A DNA stretch of 21,002 bases from Pseudomonadota bacterium (lineage in GTDB: Bacteria; Pseudomonadota; Alphaproteobacteria; Rhodobacterales; Rhodobacteraceae). The stretch spans positions 1 to 21,002 of the forward strand of contig JAQCLA010000011.1 in assembly GCA_027592105.1 (NCBI GenBank). The letters are read 5' to 3'. The position numbers were made by a program, and so were the translations under genes. The notes under the pieces are model-generated. The model did no database searches, was not told the origin of the DNA, and saw only the letters and a program-made list of their open reading frames with translations. Of this stretch, positions 7,804-16,269 are shown piece after piece (within the stretch, counting starts at the first letter, position 1; each line of letters opens with the position of its first letter).

Positions 7804-8946
7804 TCAGATGATGATAAGTTCTGCGCGGAGCGCACCGGCTTCGCGCAACGCCTCGAGAATGGCGACGAGATCCGATGCCGAGGCACCGACCGCATTGATC
7901 GAGTCAACCAGCGAAGATAGCGATACCCCGCCATCAAAGACAAATGCGCGGGCAGGCTCTTCGGTCGCGTCCACCGTGCTTTCCGGTGTGACCACAGGCT
8001 CGCCCGGTGCGATGATTGTCTGGTCCTCATTGGTGACCACGGTCGCACCTTGCGCAACATTCAGACGTTCATTGACCCGAACGGTGAGTGATCCGTGGGT
8101 CACCGCCGCGGGTGTGACGCGCACATTGCCGCCAATGACGACTGTGCCGGTGCGCGAATTGATGATCACCTGCGCGGGTGGCTCGACCGGCTCAACCTCG
8201 ATATTCTCCAAGAGCGAAACAAAGGCCACGCGTTGCGACGGGTCTTGCGGCGCACGCACCCGGACCGAGTTCGCGTCGAGCGGGATCGCGACATCGGGGC
8301 CGAAGATATTGTTGATCGCCTCGGCCATATTCGCAGAGGCGGTGAAATCGCCACGGTTGAGATTGAGGATCAAGTGCTCGGTCTCAAGGAAGGACGATTC
8401 GACCATCCGCTCCGCTGTAGCCCCGCGCGGGATACGCCCCACTGTCGGGATGTTGACGACCAGCGACGAGTTGTCTTGCCCCTCGACCCCAAGGCCACCC
8501 ACCACAAGATTGCCTTGGGCAATGCCATAGGTTTCACCATCCGCGCCCAGCAAAGGCGTCATCAACAGCGTGCCGCCGCGCAGCGATTTGGCACCACCGA
8601 TCGTTGACACGGTAACGTCAAGGCGTTGTCCCGGTTTGACAAAGGGCGGCAGGTCGGTGGTGACCATAACGGCGGCGGCGTTGCGCGCATTCAGCCCCTC
8701 GACACCGGTGACGAGCCCAAAGCGCGACACCATGGCCTGCATCGACTGCAAGGTCAGTCCGGTGCCGCCATCGCCTGTTCCAGCAAGGCCAACCACCAAT
8801 CCGTAGCCGACAAGCTGGTTCGAACGTACCCCGGCGATCGATGTAATATCCTTGATCCGCTCAGCGTGAGCAGATTGCGGGATCACGCCGAAAACGCTGG
8901 CCCCGATCAGGGTTGCAAACACAAGAGCATACCATGGGGTGCGCAT
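7804..8946 (-). CDS. flgI: Flagellar P-ring protein FlgI
   Basis: FlgI forms the periplasmic P ring, the bushing around the distal rod in the peptidoglycan. It is 380 aa, close to the usual 365-380. Residues 1-28 are a signal peptide ending in QSAHA, followed by the family signature ERIKDITSIAGVRSNQLVGY and GLVVGLAGTGDGG. The middle contains VMVTTDLPPFVKPGQRLDVTVST-type segments and the C terminus has VSLSSLVDSINAVGASASDL. AGAGG precedes the ATG, and 14 bases separate it from flgH. FlgI normally needs the chaperone FlgA, whose gene is not in this window. Confidence 0.96.
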   Translation of the reverse strand: MRTPWYALVFATLIGASVFGVIPQSAHAERIKDITSIAGVRSNQLVGYGLVVGLAGTGDGGTGLTLQSMQAMVSRFGLVTGVEGLNARNAAAVMVTTDLPPFVKPGQRLDVTVSTIGGAKSLRGGTLLMTPLLGADGETYGIAQGNLVVGGLGVEGQDNSSLVVNIPTVGRIPRGATAERMVESSFLETEHLILNLNRGDFTASANMAEAINNIFGPDVAIPLDANSVRVRAPQDPSQRVAFVSLLENIEVEPVEPPAQVIINSRTGTVVIGGNVRVTPAAVTHGSLTVRVNERLNVAQGATVVTNEDQTIIAPGEPVVTPESTVDATEEPARAFVFDGGVSLSSLVDSINAVGASASDLVAILEALREAGALRAELIII

Positions 8947-8960
8947 TGGAAAGACCTCTG

Positions 8961-9632
8961 TCAGTTCGGGGAAATGGATGTCAGTACGCTCGATAGCCAG
9001 CCCCGCCGCCCGGCGTCAGCCACGTCGCCCGCACCGATATAGGTGATCTCGGCATTGGCGATCCGATCGGAAAACACCACGTTGTTCGACGTGATATCTT
9101 CAGGCCTGACGATGCCGCGCACCCGCACATACTCATCGCCATTGTTCAGCGTCAGCTTCTTTTGGCCGAGGATTTCCAAGTTGCCACCCGGCAAGACGCG
9201 CACCACATGGACCGAGACCTGTCCCGACAACGAGTTTGACTGTGCGGCGGTGCCGCTGCCGGTAAAGTTCTGGGTGGTTCCATGTGACAGATCCGCCCCG
9301 ATTGAGGCAAATGGCAAGACGCTTGGAAGCGTGACATCGAAGGACGAGGTTTTCGCGGTACCCGCGTTTTGCGACTTGGTCGCCTGAAAGCTTTCGGTAA
9401 AGGCGATGGTCAGAATGTCACCGACACGGCTTGCGCGGCGGTCAGTGGCAAACAGCCCCGACTGTTGGGGATTATAGATCGCACCACCAGGAAGGCCGCC
9501 GGGTTGGTAGTCGGCCGCCAGCGGAAAGATCGGCATAAAGTCCGCACTTGCGGCCTGTTCCACTTGCGCGGAACAGCCGGCGAGACTTGCTGCGAGAATA
9601 AGAGCGAGAGGCGGCGTAAGGCGGCGCGTCAT
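8961..9632 (-). CDS. flgH: Flagellar L-ring lipoprotein FlgH
   Basis: FlgH builds the outer-membrane L ring. From the ATG at 9632 it is 223 aa. A lipoprotein signal has two Arg at residues 3-4, a hydrophobic stretch, and the lipobox LAGC with acylated Cys20. The mature part shows family segments GDILTIAFTESFQATKSQN, NGDEYVRVRGIVRPEDIT and NAEITYIGAGDV. GGAAG lies four bases before this ATG. An in-frame GTG at 9647 overlaps the flgG stop and would add five residues (MIGRP), so it is less likely but possible. The gap to flgG is 11 bases. There is no flgA between them, unlike many alphaproteobacterial clusters. Confidence 0.95.
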   Translation of the reverse strand: MTRRLTPPLALILAASLAGCSAQVEQAASADFMPIFPLAADYQPGGLPGGAIYNPQQSGLFATDRRASRVGDILTIAFTESFQATKSQNAGTAKTSSFDVTLPSVLPFASIGADLSHGTTQNFTGSGTAAQSNSLSGQVSVHVVRVLPGGNLEILGQKKLTLNNGDEYVRVRGIVRPEDITSNNVVFSDRIANAEITYIGAGDVADAGRRGWLSSVLTSISPN

Positions 9633-9643
9633 GGGTCTTCCGA

Positions 9644-10432
9644 TCACAAGTTATTCGAGATGTGGCGCATCATTTCATCGCTGGCGCTGATGGCCTTCGA
9701 GCTGACTTCATAAGCGCGCTGTGTCTCGATCATATCGACAAGTTGTTGGACGACATTCACGTTTGAGCTTTCAAGGTAGCCTTGCTGCAGCTTTCCAAAA
9801 CCGCCCTCATAGGGAACGCCTTCAATTGGTCCGCCGCTGGCCAGTGTTTCGACCACGAAGGTTTCGCCGATCGGCTGTAGGCCGCGCGGGTTTGTAAAGT
9901 TAGCAAGTGTGATCTGGCCAACTTCTTCCGGCTCGTTCTGACCGGCGACCATGACAGAAATCACGCCGTTTTGCCCGATTGTGATTTCGGTCACATTGTC
10001 GGGGATCTGGATTTCTGGCTGCAAGATATAACCGCTTGGTGTGGTTAAAGTGCCTTCGGCATTCCGCGAAAAGGCGCCGTTTCTTGTGTACCCCATCCGA
10101 CCATCAGGCATGAGAACCTGAAAAAAGCCCATCCCATCGATCGCGAGGTCGAGCGAGTTCTCGGTGCTGACAAGGCTCCCCTGCGAATAGAGTTTCTGGG
10201 TTGAAACCAAGCGCACGCCGGTACCGACCGTGGAGGAAGAGGTCAGCGCAGTGCCGTCCGCGGTTTGTGCGCCGCCTGAGCGCATCACCTGATACAGAAG
10301 GCTTTCAAAATTCGCGCGGTCGCGCTTGAAACCGTTGGTGTTCACATTCGCCAGGTTGTTGGCGATGATCTGCATCTTGGTCTGTTGGGCATTCAGACCG
10401 GTCTTGGCAACGTGCATGGCGCTTGCGGACAT
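9644..10432 (-). CDS. flgG: Distal rod protein FlgG
   Basis: FlgG forms the distal rod that crosses the peptidoglycan and outer-membrane rings. It is 262 aa, almost exactly the family length (about 260). The N terminus has the axial-protein signature QIIANNLANVNTNGFKRDRA, the centre has LDLAIDGMGFFQV and YTRNGAFSRNAEGTLTTPSG, and the C terminus has YLESSNVNVVQQLVDMIETQ followed by RAYEVSSKAISASDEMM. AAGGAAG precedes the ATG. A strong sigma-54 promoter lies in the flgF-flgG gap, so flgG through flgL can be transcribed independently of flgB-F. Confidence 0.97.
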   Translation of the reverse strand: MSASAMHVAKTGLNAQQTKMQIIANNLANVNTNGFKRDRANFESLLYQVMRSGGAQTADGTALTSSSTVGTGVRLVSTQKLYSQGSLVSTENSLDLAIDGMGFFQVLMPDGRMGYTRNGAFSRNAEGTLTTPSGYILQPEIQIPDNVTEITIGQNGVISVMVAGQNEPEEVGQITLANFTNPRGLQPIGETFVVETLASGGPIEGVPYEGGFGKLQQGYLESSNVNVVQQLVDMIETQRAYEVSSKAISASDEMMRHISNNL

Positions 10433-10468
10433 CTGGAACTTCCTTTGTCAGGTTCGTCCCTTCCGTCT

Positions 10469-10484
10469 TGCAAGAGCTGTGCCA
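10469..10484 (-). promoter_or_regulatory. Internal sigma-54 promoter for flgG-flgL
   Basis: The minus strand reads TGGCACAGCTCTTGCA, differing from TGGCACG-N4-TTGCA only at the seventh base, with exact GG/GC spacing. The predicted transcript start is near 10458, about 26 bases before the flgG ATG. It occupies the 60-base flgF-flgG gap, the longest internal gap of the operon. Confidence 0.8.
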
Positions 10485-10492
10485 GCCCAGAT

Positions 10493-11254
10493 CTACTCTT
10501 GTGCGATCCGCATGATCTGTGCGGCGGCTTGGTCGATCTGTTTTGCGGATTCGATGAATTTCACGCTCATCTCAAAGCGGCGCTGCAGTTCGATTGTATA
10601 GACCAGCTCTTCGACGGCATTGACGTTTGAGCCTTCGAGCATGCCTTGTTGCAAATGTGCAATCTGGTCGGGCGCAGGCAGTGTCCCGTCGACTGCGCGG
10701 ATGCGTGCATCCTCGCTCTTGATCAGTGGGACGCCGGCCGCAGTGGTCGTACCGATAAATCCAGCCGACACAAACTGACCCACTTCTGCGGCCTGCGGGT
10801 TGATCAAGATTTCGCCGATCTGAGTGATCTGGATTTCCCGGTAGGGCGGGATCGCAATTGGCGTGAGCGCATCGCTAAGCACGGTCTCACCTGAACCATT
10901 AACTAAAAAGCCATCAGCATTAACAGAGAAGTCGCCGCGTCTGCTCAAGGCCGGTGGCGTTCCATCTGGTGGCTGCACCAAAAACCAACCATCATCGACA
11001 ATGGCGACATCGGTTTCGATCCCGGTCGGGTCCATTGTGCCGATCTGGTAGGAAAATTCGCTTTCCCCACTTCTGAGCGCAAAGGCACGCGCAGAAGGTT
11101 CTTGGCCCGATTGGAGATAGCCGCTGCCGGCTTGGCCCCAAAGATCCTTGCGAAACCCCGGCACAGACATGTTCGTCATATTTTGCGCGTTGATTTTCTG
11201 CAACTCTGACAAGTTGTGCATCGAATTTAACGCGGTGTGAATCATGCGATCCAT
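10493..11254 (-). CDS. flgF: Proximal rod protein FlgF
   Basis: FlgF is a rod subunit of the FlgE/F/G family, exported by the flagellar type III system. It is 253 aa, matching the usual 245-255. The N terminus MDRMIHTALNSMHNLSELQK leads into NAQNMTNMSVPGFRKDLW, a divergent form of the ANNLANVNTxGFKR signature. The centre has LSRRGDFSVNADGFLVNGSG, and the C terminus has GMLEGSNVNAVEELVYTIEL and RRFEMSVKFIESAKQIDQAA, typical of the terminal axial helix. AGGAG lies 11 bases before the ATG, a somewhat long spacing. It is the fifth gene of the operon, between the giant flgE and flgG. Confidence 0.94.
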   Translation of the reverse strand: MDRMIHTALNSMHNLSELQKINAQNMTNMSVPGFRKDLWGQAGSGYLQSGQEPSARAFALRSGESEFSYQIGTMDPTGIETDVAIVDDGWFLVQPPDGTPPALSRRGDFSVNADGFLVNGSGETVLSDALTPIAIPPYREIQITQIGEILINPQAAEVGQFVSAGFIGTTTAAGVPLIKSEDARIRAVDGTLPAPDQIAHLQQGMLEGSNVNAVEELVYTIELQRRFEMSVKFIESAKQIDQAAAQIMRIAQE

Positions 11255-11286
11255 AAGACTTATCGCTCCTGTACCGGGGTGTTGGG

Positions 11287-14200
11287 TTACATCCGGATGT
11301 TGATGATGGTCTGGGTCAGGCTGGTCGTGGTCTCAATCGCTTTTGCCGACGCCTGATAGTTCCGCTGGGCGGTGATCAGGTTCACCAACTCCTCGGTGAT
11401 GTCGACGTTCGAACGTTCGAGCGAGCCCGATTGGATGGTGCCAAAGCCTTCCGCGCCAGCCTCTCCGACCTGTGGGCGACCCGACACGGCGGTTTCGACA
11501 TAGGTCGCGTTGCCGATCTGCTTGAGGCCGTTTTGGTTGTTGAAGCTCGCAATAACGATCTTGCCCAATGGGTTGTTCTGACCATTGGTATAGTTGGCGC
11601 GGATCGTTCCAGAACTATCAATCTCGATCCCGTCAAGGCGACCGGAGGTGAAACCGTCTTGCTCGACCGATAGCACGGAGAAGGGCTGAGCAAACTGGCT
11701 TGAGGCAGAGAAATCGACATCAAGCGAGATCGAGAAGCCATCGGCCTGCTGTTCAAAATGCACTTTGTTCTGGGGGCTGATGAGCTTACCGGTCTTGTCG
11801 AAGGTCAGTTCGCCCTCGTCGATGTAGAGCGGGAAATACCCGGTAACGAGGCTCTCGGGCGGCGAGGACACGACATTGCCATCGGCATCGACAAACAGCG
11901 CAAGCCCGTCCTCATTGGTGGCCTGCACGAGGTTGAAGATTTTTGGCACTGCGCCCACACCGAGCGGCACATCGTCAAGCCCGAGGCGCGCGGCGCCCTT
12001 GACCTTGATCGTCGATGTGTCACCGGTAGTACCGGTCGTGAAGGTGAAGTTGTTCGAGGCGGCCGAGTAGCGAACCTTCACGCCACCAACACTTACGCCG
12101 GTTACGGGATCGGCAATCTGGTTCACCCGCTCTTCCAATGCTGTAGCTAGCGTGGTGCCGACATAATTGCCCGGCGGGATCGCGATGACCCCTGAGATGC
12201 CGTTGACCGAGACGTTGAAGATGTTCTCATTGTTGTTGGTCGTCAGTCGGAACACCTCGGTCAGGTCGCTTTGAGCTGCTTTACCAGAGGCGATGGCGGG
12301 ATCCGAGGCAAGGCCGCGTCCTGCCGAGAACGCAAAGTCGGTTTTCGTTGCGCCAAAGCCGAACAAACTGTTCTCGCCGCCGCCAATGATCCGCGTGTTG
12401 AGGTCGATCGTCTCGCTGGGGTCGATGTTTCCATTGGACAAGATAGTACGTCGACCAATCTGGATATTGGAGGACTTTTGGTTACTGTCGACGCCTAGCG
12501 CTCCATTCACGCTGATTGTTTCGCCAGTCGTGCCACTAAGTACGGTGAATGACTTGGTGTCGCTGTTGTACCCAACCTGGACACCGAACCGCTTGTCGTT
12601 GAGCTGGATTTCCTCGCCATCAGCAATGAAAGAGTCAGCTGACATGACCTCTCCGCCACGTATCAACACCTGTTGCGCGTTGCCCGGATCAGGAATGCCC
12701 AAGTTGTTTGTGTCACTTGCCCCAGCAGCACCTGTGATGGTGAAAGAGTTAAAGTTACTTCCCGTTCCGGTGCCCAAAACAGTCCGATCAGCAGTGAACT
12801 GGAGCCGCTGGTTCACATCATCAAAGCTGACTTTGATTGGCGGGTTCTTTTCATCTACCCAATTCGCCCTATTGCTTGAGCGCAGGGTGTTTATTTCTGT
12901 TGAGGTCGGCGACGAGATATCACTCACTTTTAAATTTGCAAGTCCCAATGCGGTAATTGCAGAGTCTGCCGCCGTATTCTTGGCGCTGTCGATCACAAAG
13001 GCATTGTCAAAGGACGTGGAACCTGTTGCGCGCGTCGCGGCAGACCCAATTTCGCGCAAAACTATCTTTTTACTGTTAAATGTCGTCAGCACACCTTCCG
13101 TGCCACTTTCGGACCCTTCAAAGAAGGCTTCGACATCGGACGAGGGGTTGAACAGCAAGTTGATGGTAGAATTGTCCGTGAAATTTGACTCCGACAGTGC
13201 AAGGCCTGAGGTGTCGACTTTTAATAGGACATAGGCGACCGCCGGATTCGACCCCAAGGTCTCTGTCGTGCCGCCAGCATCAAGAACACGGAGCGCGCGA
13301 CCGTTGAGTGCGCTGTCGAGAGTCGCTCCCTGAAGCTGGATAGACGCGGAATTGGCGTTATTGTAATCGGATGCCTCTACATAGACCGAAAGCGTGTTTT
13401 GCGTCGCGTCATAGGACAGCTTATTGCCGTTTGGCGGCTGAGCTAATTCGGCCTTTTTGTCAAAAACCGCCAGGCTTGGTCTGCCGCTTAAGTAGGAGTA
13501 GGCTAGATACTTGGGCACGGCGGTGCCGCCGACGACTTCATTGCTTCCTGTGTAATGGTTGACCTCTATGATAGCCGAACTCGAATGCAGCTGATCGATG
13601 GCCTGGCCAGAGGCGCGGCTAAAGATACGCCCATTTACGCCCAGTGTGGTTGCTCCGCTGCCAATGGTGCCGTCACTGGCATAGATGTAATCGTTCAAAG
13701 TGGCGTTGATACGCTCTTGCGTGTGAACGAGGAACTCTTCCTTGGAAAAATCAGGCGAAGCGCCGCTGATATCGATGCCCGATAGCTGCGATACCGTCGT
13801 CGGTTGAAGCAGATCGACCGAGATTCGGTTGTCACCAAGTCCGATCGGCGTGCCATCTGCCCCCACTTTGAACAGATCGATGGTCAACTCGTCATCAACG
13901 TTTTGCACGATCTGGAATTTCTTGTCGTCGCCATAAGCATCGTTTATCGCGCGTTCGACTTCAGCGGCAAGCTGGGTAGCATTGTACTTGCCAGGGCGCA
14001 AATCGACGGAAACCGGCGCATCGCCGTCATCGACATTGACCATTAGGAAATCCCTGCCCCAGAAGATATCGCTGCCGGTTCTTCCAGCATCACGGGTTGC
14101 CTGATATTGTAGGGGGTCAGTTACAATTTCGACCAGCTTGTCGCCCTCTTCGCCAAAGTCGAAGCCGCTTTGCTCCCCGCGGATCGCCGCCGGTTGAGAG

Positions 14201-15084
14201 GGGACTTGCTGGTTCAGATCGTCAAGTTTGTAAAGCGGTGAACCCTTGCCTTCGAGGAAATAGTTGTCGTCGGGAACCGTGGTCGTCTGGTTGCCAAACC
14301 GGTCGATAAAGACCTGCTTGCCGGATTGATCCACGGCACTCACGAGGTCGGGCTGGATGACGGTGCCATTGATCACAAGACGCGTGTCATATTTGTTGGT
14401 CGGATCCTCGGCCGAGGCGGTTTGTGTCTTGATGAAATAGATCGTCGCGATCGTCGGGTTGCCGAGGTCATCGAAGATCGTGATCGAGGTCGAATTTGTA
14501 TAGGTGCTCGGGTCGTTGGAATTGAAGGTGTAACCATCCGAGAATTCCGGCAGGTTCGGGATTACGGCGGCATCCGCCGGCACGTTAACGCCAAGTTGGA
14601 TGTTCGAGGTCGCGTTCGGTTCACCCGAAGTGACGGGGAGTTGCAATGGAACCGCGCTGTCGAGGTCCTTGGCGGTGACCGAGCCGTCGGCGTTGACCGG
14701 ATATGTCATCAGATACTGGCCGGCACTGTCGACGACATAGCGGTCATTGTCGACGTTGAACGAACCGTTGCGGGTAAAGACGGTCTGCGACGAGGTCAGA
14801 GAGGGCTTGAGCGAGAAAAAGCCTTGGCCCGAGATTGCAAGATCAAGCGCGTTCAGCGACGAGGCGATGTTACCTTGCGTGAACTGCTGCTTGATGCCCT
14901 TGAGGATCGCACCCGAACCGATCGAGGATGATGCGTTTTGCAGCGGCGAGGTAGCGAAAATGTCGCCGAATTCCGCGCGTGACCGCTTGAAGCCCGTGGT
15001 ACCCACGTTGGCGATGTTGTTCGAGGAGGCTGAAATATCGGCCTGAGCGCCGTTAAGTCCCGTAAGCGCGGTATAGAAAGACAT
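11287..15084 (-). CDS. flgE: Giant flagellar hook protein FlgE, 1265 aa
   Basis: FlgE polymerises into the flexible hook joining rod to filament. The N-terminal core (1-145) is canonical: ISASSNNIANVGTTGFKRSR, LDLAISGQGFFSLKP and FTRNGSFNVDNDRYVVDSAG. A FlgE D2-like part follows to about residue 330. The C-terminal part from about 1085 is canonical again: GELTFDKTGKLISPQ, NPLGKIVIASFNNQNGLKQI, GSLERSNVDITEELVNLITA. Usual FlgE is 400-550 aa. Here residues about 330-1060 are a beta-rich insertion with related modules near 555-590, 750-796, 833-864 and 1002-1037. Bases 12901-12960 inside it hold 27 G/C of 60, clearly below flanking genes. AAAGGAA precedes the ATG. Confidence 0.95.
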   Translation of the reverse strand: MSFYTALTGLNGAQADISASSNNIANVGTTGFKRSRAEFGDIFATSPLQNASSSIGSGAILKGIKQQFTQGNIASSLNALDLAISGQGFFSLKPSLTSSQTVFTRNGSFNVDNDRYVVDSAGQYLMTYPVNADGSVTAKDLDSAVPLQLPVTSGEPNATSNIQLGVNVPADAAVIPNLPEFSDGYTFNSNDPSTYTNSTSITIFDDLGNPTIATIYFIKTQTASAEDPTNKYDTRLVINGTVIQPDLVSAVDQSGKQVFIDRFGNQTTTVPDDNYFLEGKGSPLYKLDDLNQQVPSQPAAIRGEQSGFDFGEEGDKLVEIVTDPLQYQATRDAGRTGSDIFWGRDFLMVNVDDGDAPVSVDLRPGKYNATQLAAEVERAINDAYGDDKKFQIVQNVDDELTIDLFKVGADGTPIGLGDNRISVDLLQPTTVSQLSGIDISGASPDFSKEEFLVHTQERINATLNDYIYASDGTIGSGATTLGVNGRIFSRASGQAIDQLHSSSAIIEVNHYTGSNEVVGGTAVPKYLAYSYLSGRPSLAVFDKKAELAQPPNGNKLSYDATQNTLSVYVEASDYNNANSASIQLQGATLDSALNGRALRVLDAGGTTETLGSNPAVAYVLLKVDTSGLALSESNFTDNSTINLLFNPSSDVEAFFEGSESGTEGVLTTFNSKKIVLREIGSAATRATGSTSFDNAFVIDSAKNTAADSAITALGLANLKVSDISSPTSTEINTLRSSNRANWVDEKNPPIKVSFDDVNQRLQFTADRTVLGTGTGSNFNSFTITGAAGASDTNNLGIPDPGNAQQVLIRGGEVMSADSFIADGEEIQLNDKRFGVQVGYNSDTKSFTVLSGTTGETISVNGALGVDSNQKSSNIQIGRRTILSNGNIDPSETIDLNTRIIGGGENSLFGFGATKTDFAFSAGRGLASDPAIASGKAAQSDLTEVFRLTTNNNENIFNVSVNGISGVIAIPPGNYVGTTLATALEERVNQIADPVTGVSVGGVKVRYSAASNNFTFTTGTTGDTSTIKVKGAARLGLDDVPLGVGAVPKIFNLVQATNEDGLALFVDADGNVVSSPPESLVTGYFPLYIDEGELTFDKTGKLISPQNKVHFEQQADGFSISLDVDFSASSQFAQPFSVLSVEQDGFTSGRLDGIEIDSSGTIRANYTNGQNNPLGKIVIASFNNQNGLKQIGNATYVETAVSGRPQVGEAGAEGFGTIQSGSLERSNVDITEELVNLITAQRNYQASAKAIETTTSLTQTIINIRM

Positions 15085-15132
15085 GTGGAGTTCCTTTCAG
15101 ACGGGGCGGCGCCGTTGCGCCAGAGCAATGGG

Positions 15133-15825
15133 TCAGCGGAAGCGGGTTGTGTCGGTCACGGTGACTTCGCCATAATCCTGGACGTCAAGCATCACGCCCT
15201 CGGCAGAGTCGCTACCGGCGGCGGCGGCAAGAACCTTGGCATAGATCGATGGGCCGAGGGTCTGTTCGCCCTCACCCATGTTGACCGTTGCATCGATCTT
15301 GATTTGACGGCGGCCTTCGATCACGGCGGGCGGCAGGTCGCGCCAGCTAAAGCCGACAAGCCCGGCGCGCTGCGCACCGACATTTTCAGTGTGGTAAAGC
15401 TCGCCGGTCTCGGCGTCGCTAAAGCTGACGCGGGTCGAAGATGAGGCCTGCGGAAGATCAATCACGCCATGGATCTCACCATCTGCATCAGCTCTGGCAA
15501 GGTTGCCCGGAACAAGCACCGAATGGCCCAGCAGGTTCGAGGCCGTCGCGATGCGCATCTGGCGCATCTGATCGACAAGCCCAGTCAGCCCTTGGTTCAT
15601 CTGTTCGATGCCCGATACAGTCGCAAACTGTGCCATCTGTGCGATGAAATCCCCGTTTTCCATAGGTGCAAATGGATCTTGATTTTGCAATTGCGCCGTC
15701 ATCAGCTTGAGAAAATCCTTTTGCCCAAGCTCGGTTTTGGTGGCCCGCTCGGCAAGATTTGCCTGCGTTGAGATACCCAGCTTGTCAAAGACGGCCTGAG
15801 TGGTCCGATCGATCGGGTTGGTCAT
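15133..15825 (-). CDS. flgD: Hook cap protein FlgD
   Basis: FlgD is the scaffolding cap needed for hook subunit assembly and is discarded when the hook is complete. It is 230 aa, a normal length. Residues 30-66 have the family hallmark LGQKDFLKLMTAQLQNQDP, then FAPMENGDFIAQMAQFATVS, where export and core determinants lie. The C-terminal half (about 100-230) has the FlgD Ig-like/Tudor arrangement, including GEIHGVIDLPQ and TGELYHTENVGAQRAGLVGF. GGGAG lies eight bases before the ATG. It sits between flgC (25-base gap) and flgE (48-base gap). Confidence 0.95.
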   Translation of the reverse strand: MTNPIDRTTQAVFDKLGISTQANLAERATKTELGQKDFLKLMTAQLQNQDPFAPMENGDFIAQMAQFATVSGIEQMNQGLTGLVDQMRQMRIATASNLLGHSVLVPGNLARADADGEIHGVIDLPQASSSTRVSFSDAETGELYHTENVGAQRAGLVGFSWRDLPPAVIEGRRQIKIDATVNMGEGEQTLGPSIYAKVLAAAAGSDSAEGVMLDVQDYGEVTVTDTTRFR

Positions 15826-15850
15826 GATCGCAGCTCCCCCTTTACGTCTC

Positions 15851-16267
15851 TTAGCGGCCCATATTCGCCGTGCGTGCCATCAAGGACCGCAGGGTCGAAA
15901 CCACTTCGAGGTTGTTTTCATATTGCCGGGACGCCTCGAGCATCTCGACCAGCTCCTCGTCCGTGTTCACCGCTGCTGCAAAAATGAAGCCATCTTCATT
16001 CGCTTTCGGGTGATCGGGCTGAAAGATCTTTTGCGGCGCGGTTTCCACCTCGTAGAGTCCATCGACATCGACGGTGGATAGGCCCGAATTTCTGAAGTTC
16101 GCGGCATAGCGGGCGGCAAATATCGGCTTGATTGCGCGATAGGCATCTTCTTCGCGCGTCGCCACCGATTGTGCGTTCGCAATGTTCGATGCGACCGTGT
16201 TCAGGCGCGTCAACTGCGCGCCCATGGCGCGCGCGGCGATGTCAAAGACGTTACGTATTTCGGCCAT
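15851..16267 (-). CDS. flgC: Proximal rod protein FlgC
   Basis: FlgC is a proximal rod subunit. From the ATG at 16267 it is 138 aa, close to the usual 134-140. It has LNTVASNIANAQSVATREED near the N terminus, the segment KANEDGFIFAAAVNTDEELV before the end, and the terminal helix SRQYENNLEVVSTLRSLMAR. The ATG lies two bases after the flgB stop, and GGGAGAG at the end of flgB serves as ribosome site. An in-frame GTG at 16273 would add two residues and overlap the flgB stop. Confidence 0.96.
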   Translation of the reverse strand: MAEIRNVFDIAARAMGAQLTRLNTVASNIANAQSVATREEDAYRAIKPIFAARYAANFRNSGLSTVDVDGLYEVETAPQKIFQPDHPKANEDGFIFAAAVNTDEELVEMLEASRQYENNLEVVSTLRSLMARTANMGR

Positions 16268-16269
16268 GG

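Noticed and set aside
7794..8060. Upstream extension of the flgJ frame to 207 residues.
   Set aside because: The extra part overlaps flgI in another frame and is Arg/Ser-rich shadow sequence; the ATG at 7793 has a good ribosome site.
12293..13234. A 313-codon open frame on the plus strand inside flgE.
   Set aside because: It is antisense to a clearly coding region with canonical FlgE ends, has no ribosome site or promoter, and its protein looks like a shadow (low-complexity Ser/Pro/Val).
15108..15121. A small hairpin (GGCGC, four-base loop, GCGCC) between flgD and flgE.
   Set aside because: The stem has only five pairs and no T-run follows, so neither a terminator nor a regulator can be argued.
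15977..15992. A TGG-N9-TGCA match on the minus strand inside flgC.
   Set aside because: About 2-3 such matches are expected by chance in the whole window on both strands; it lies in coding sequence and does not abut a gene start.
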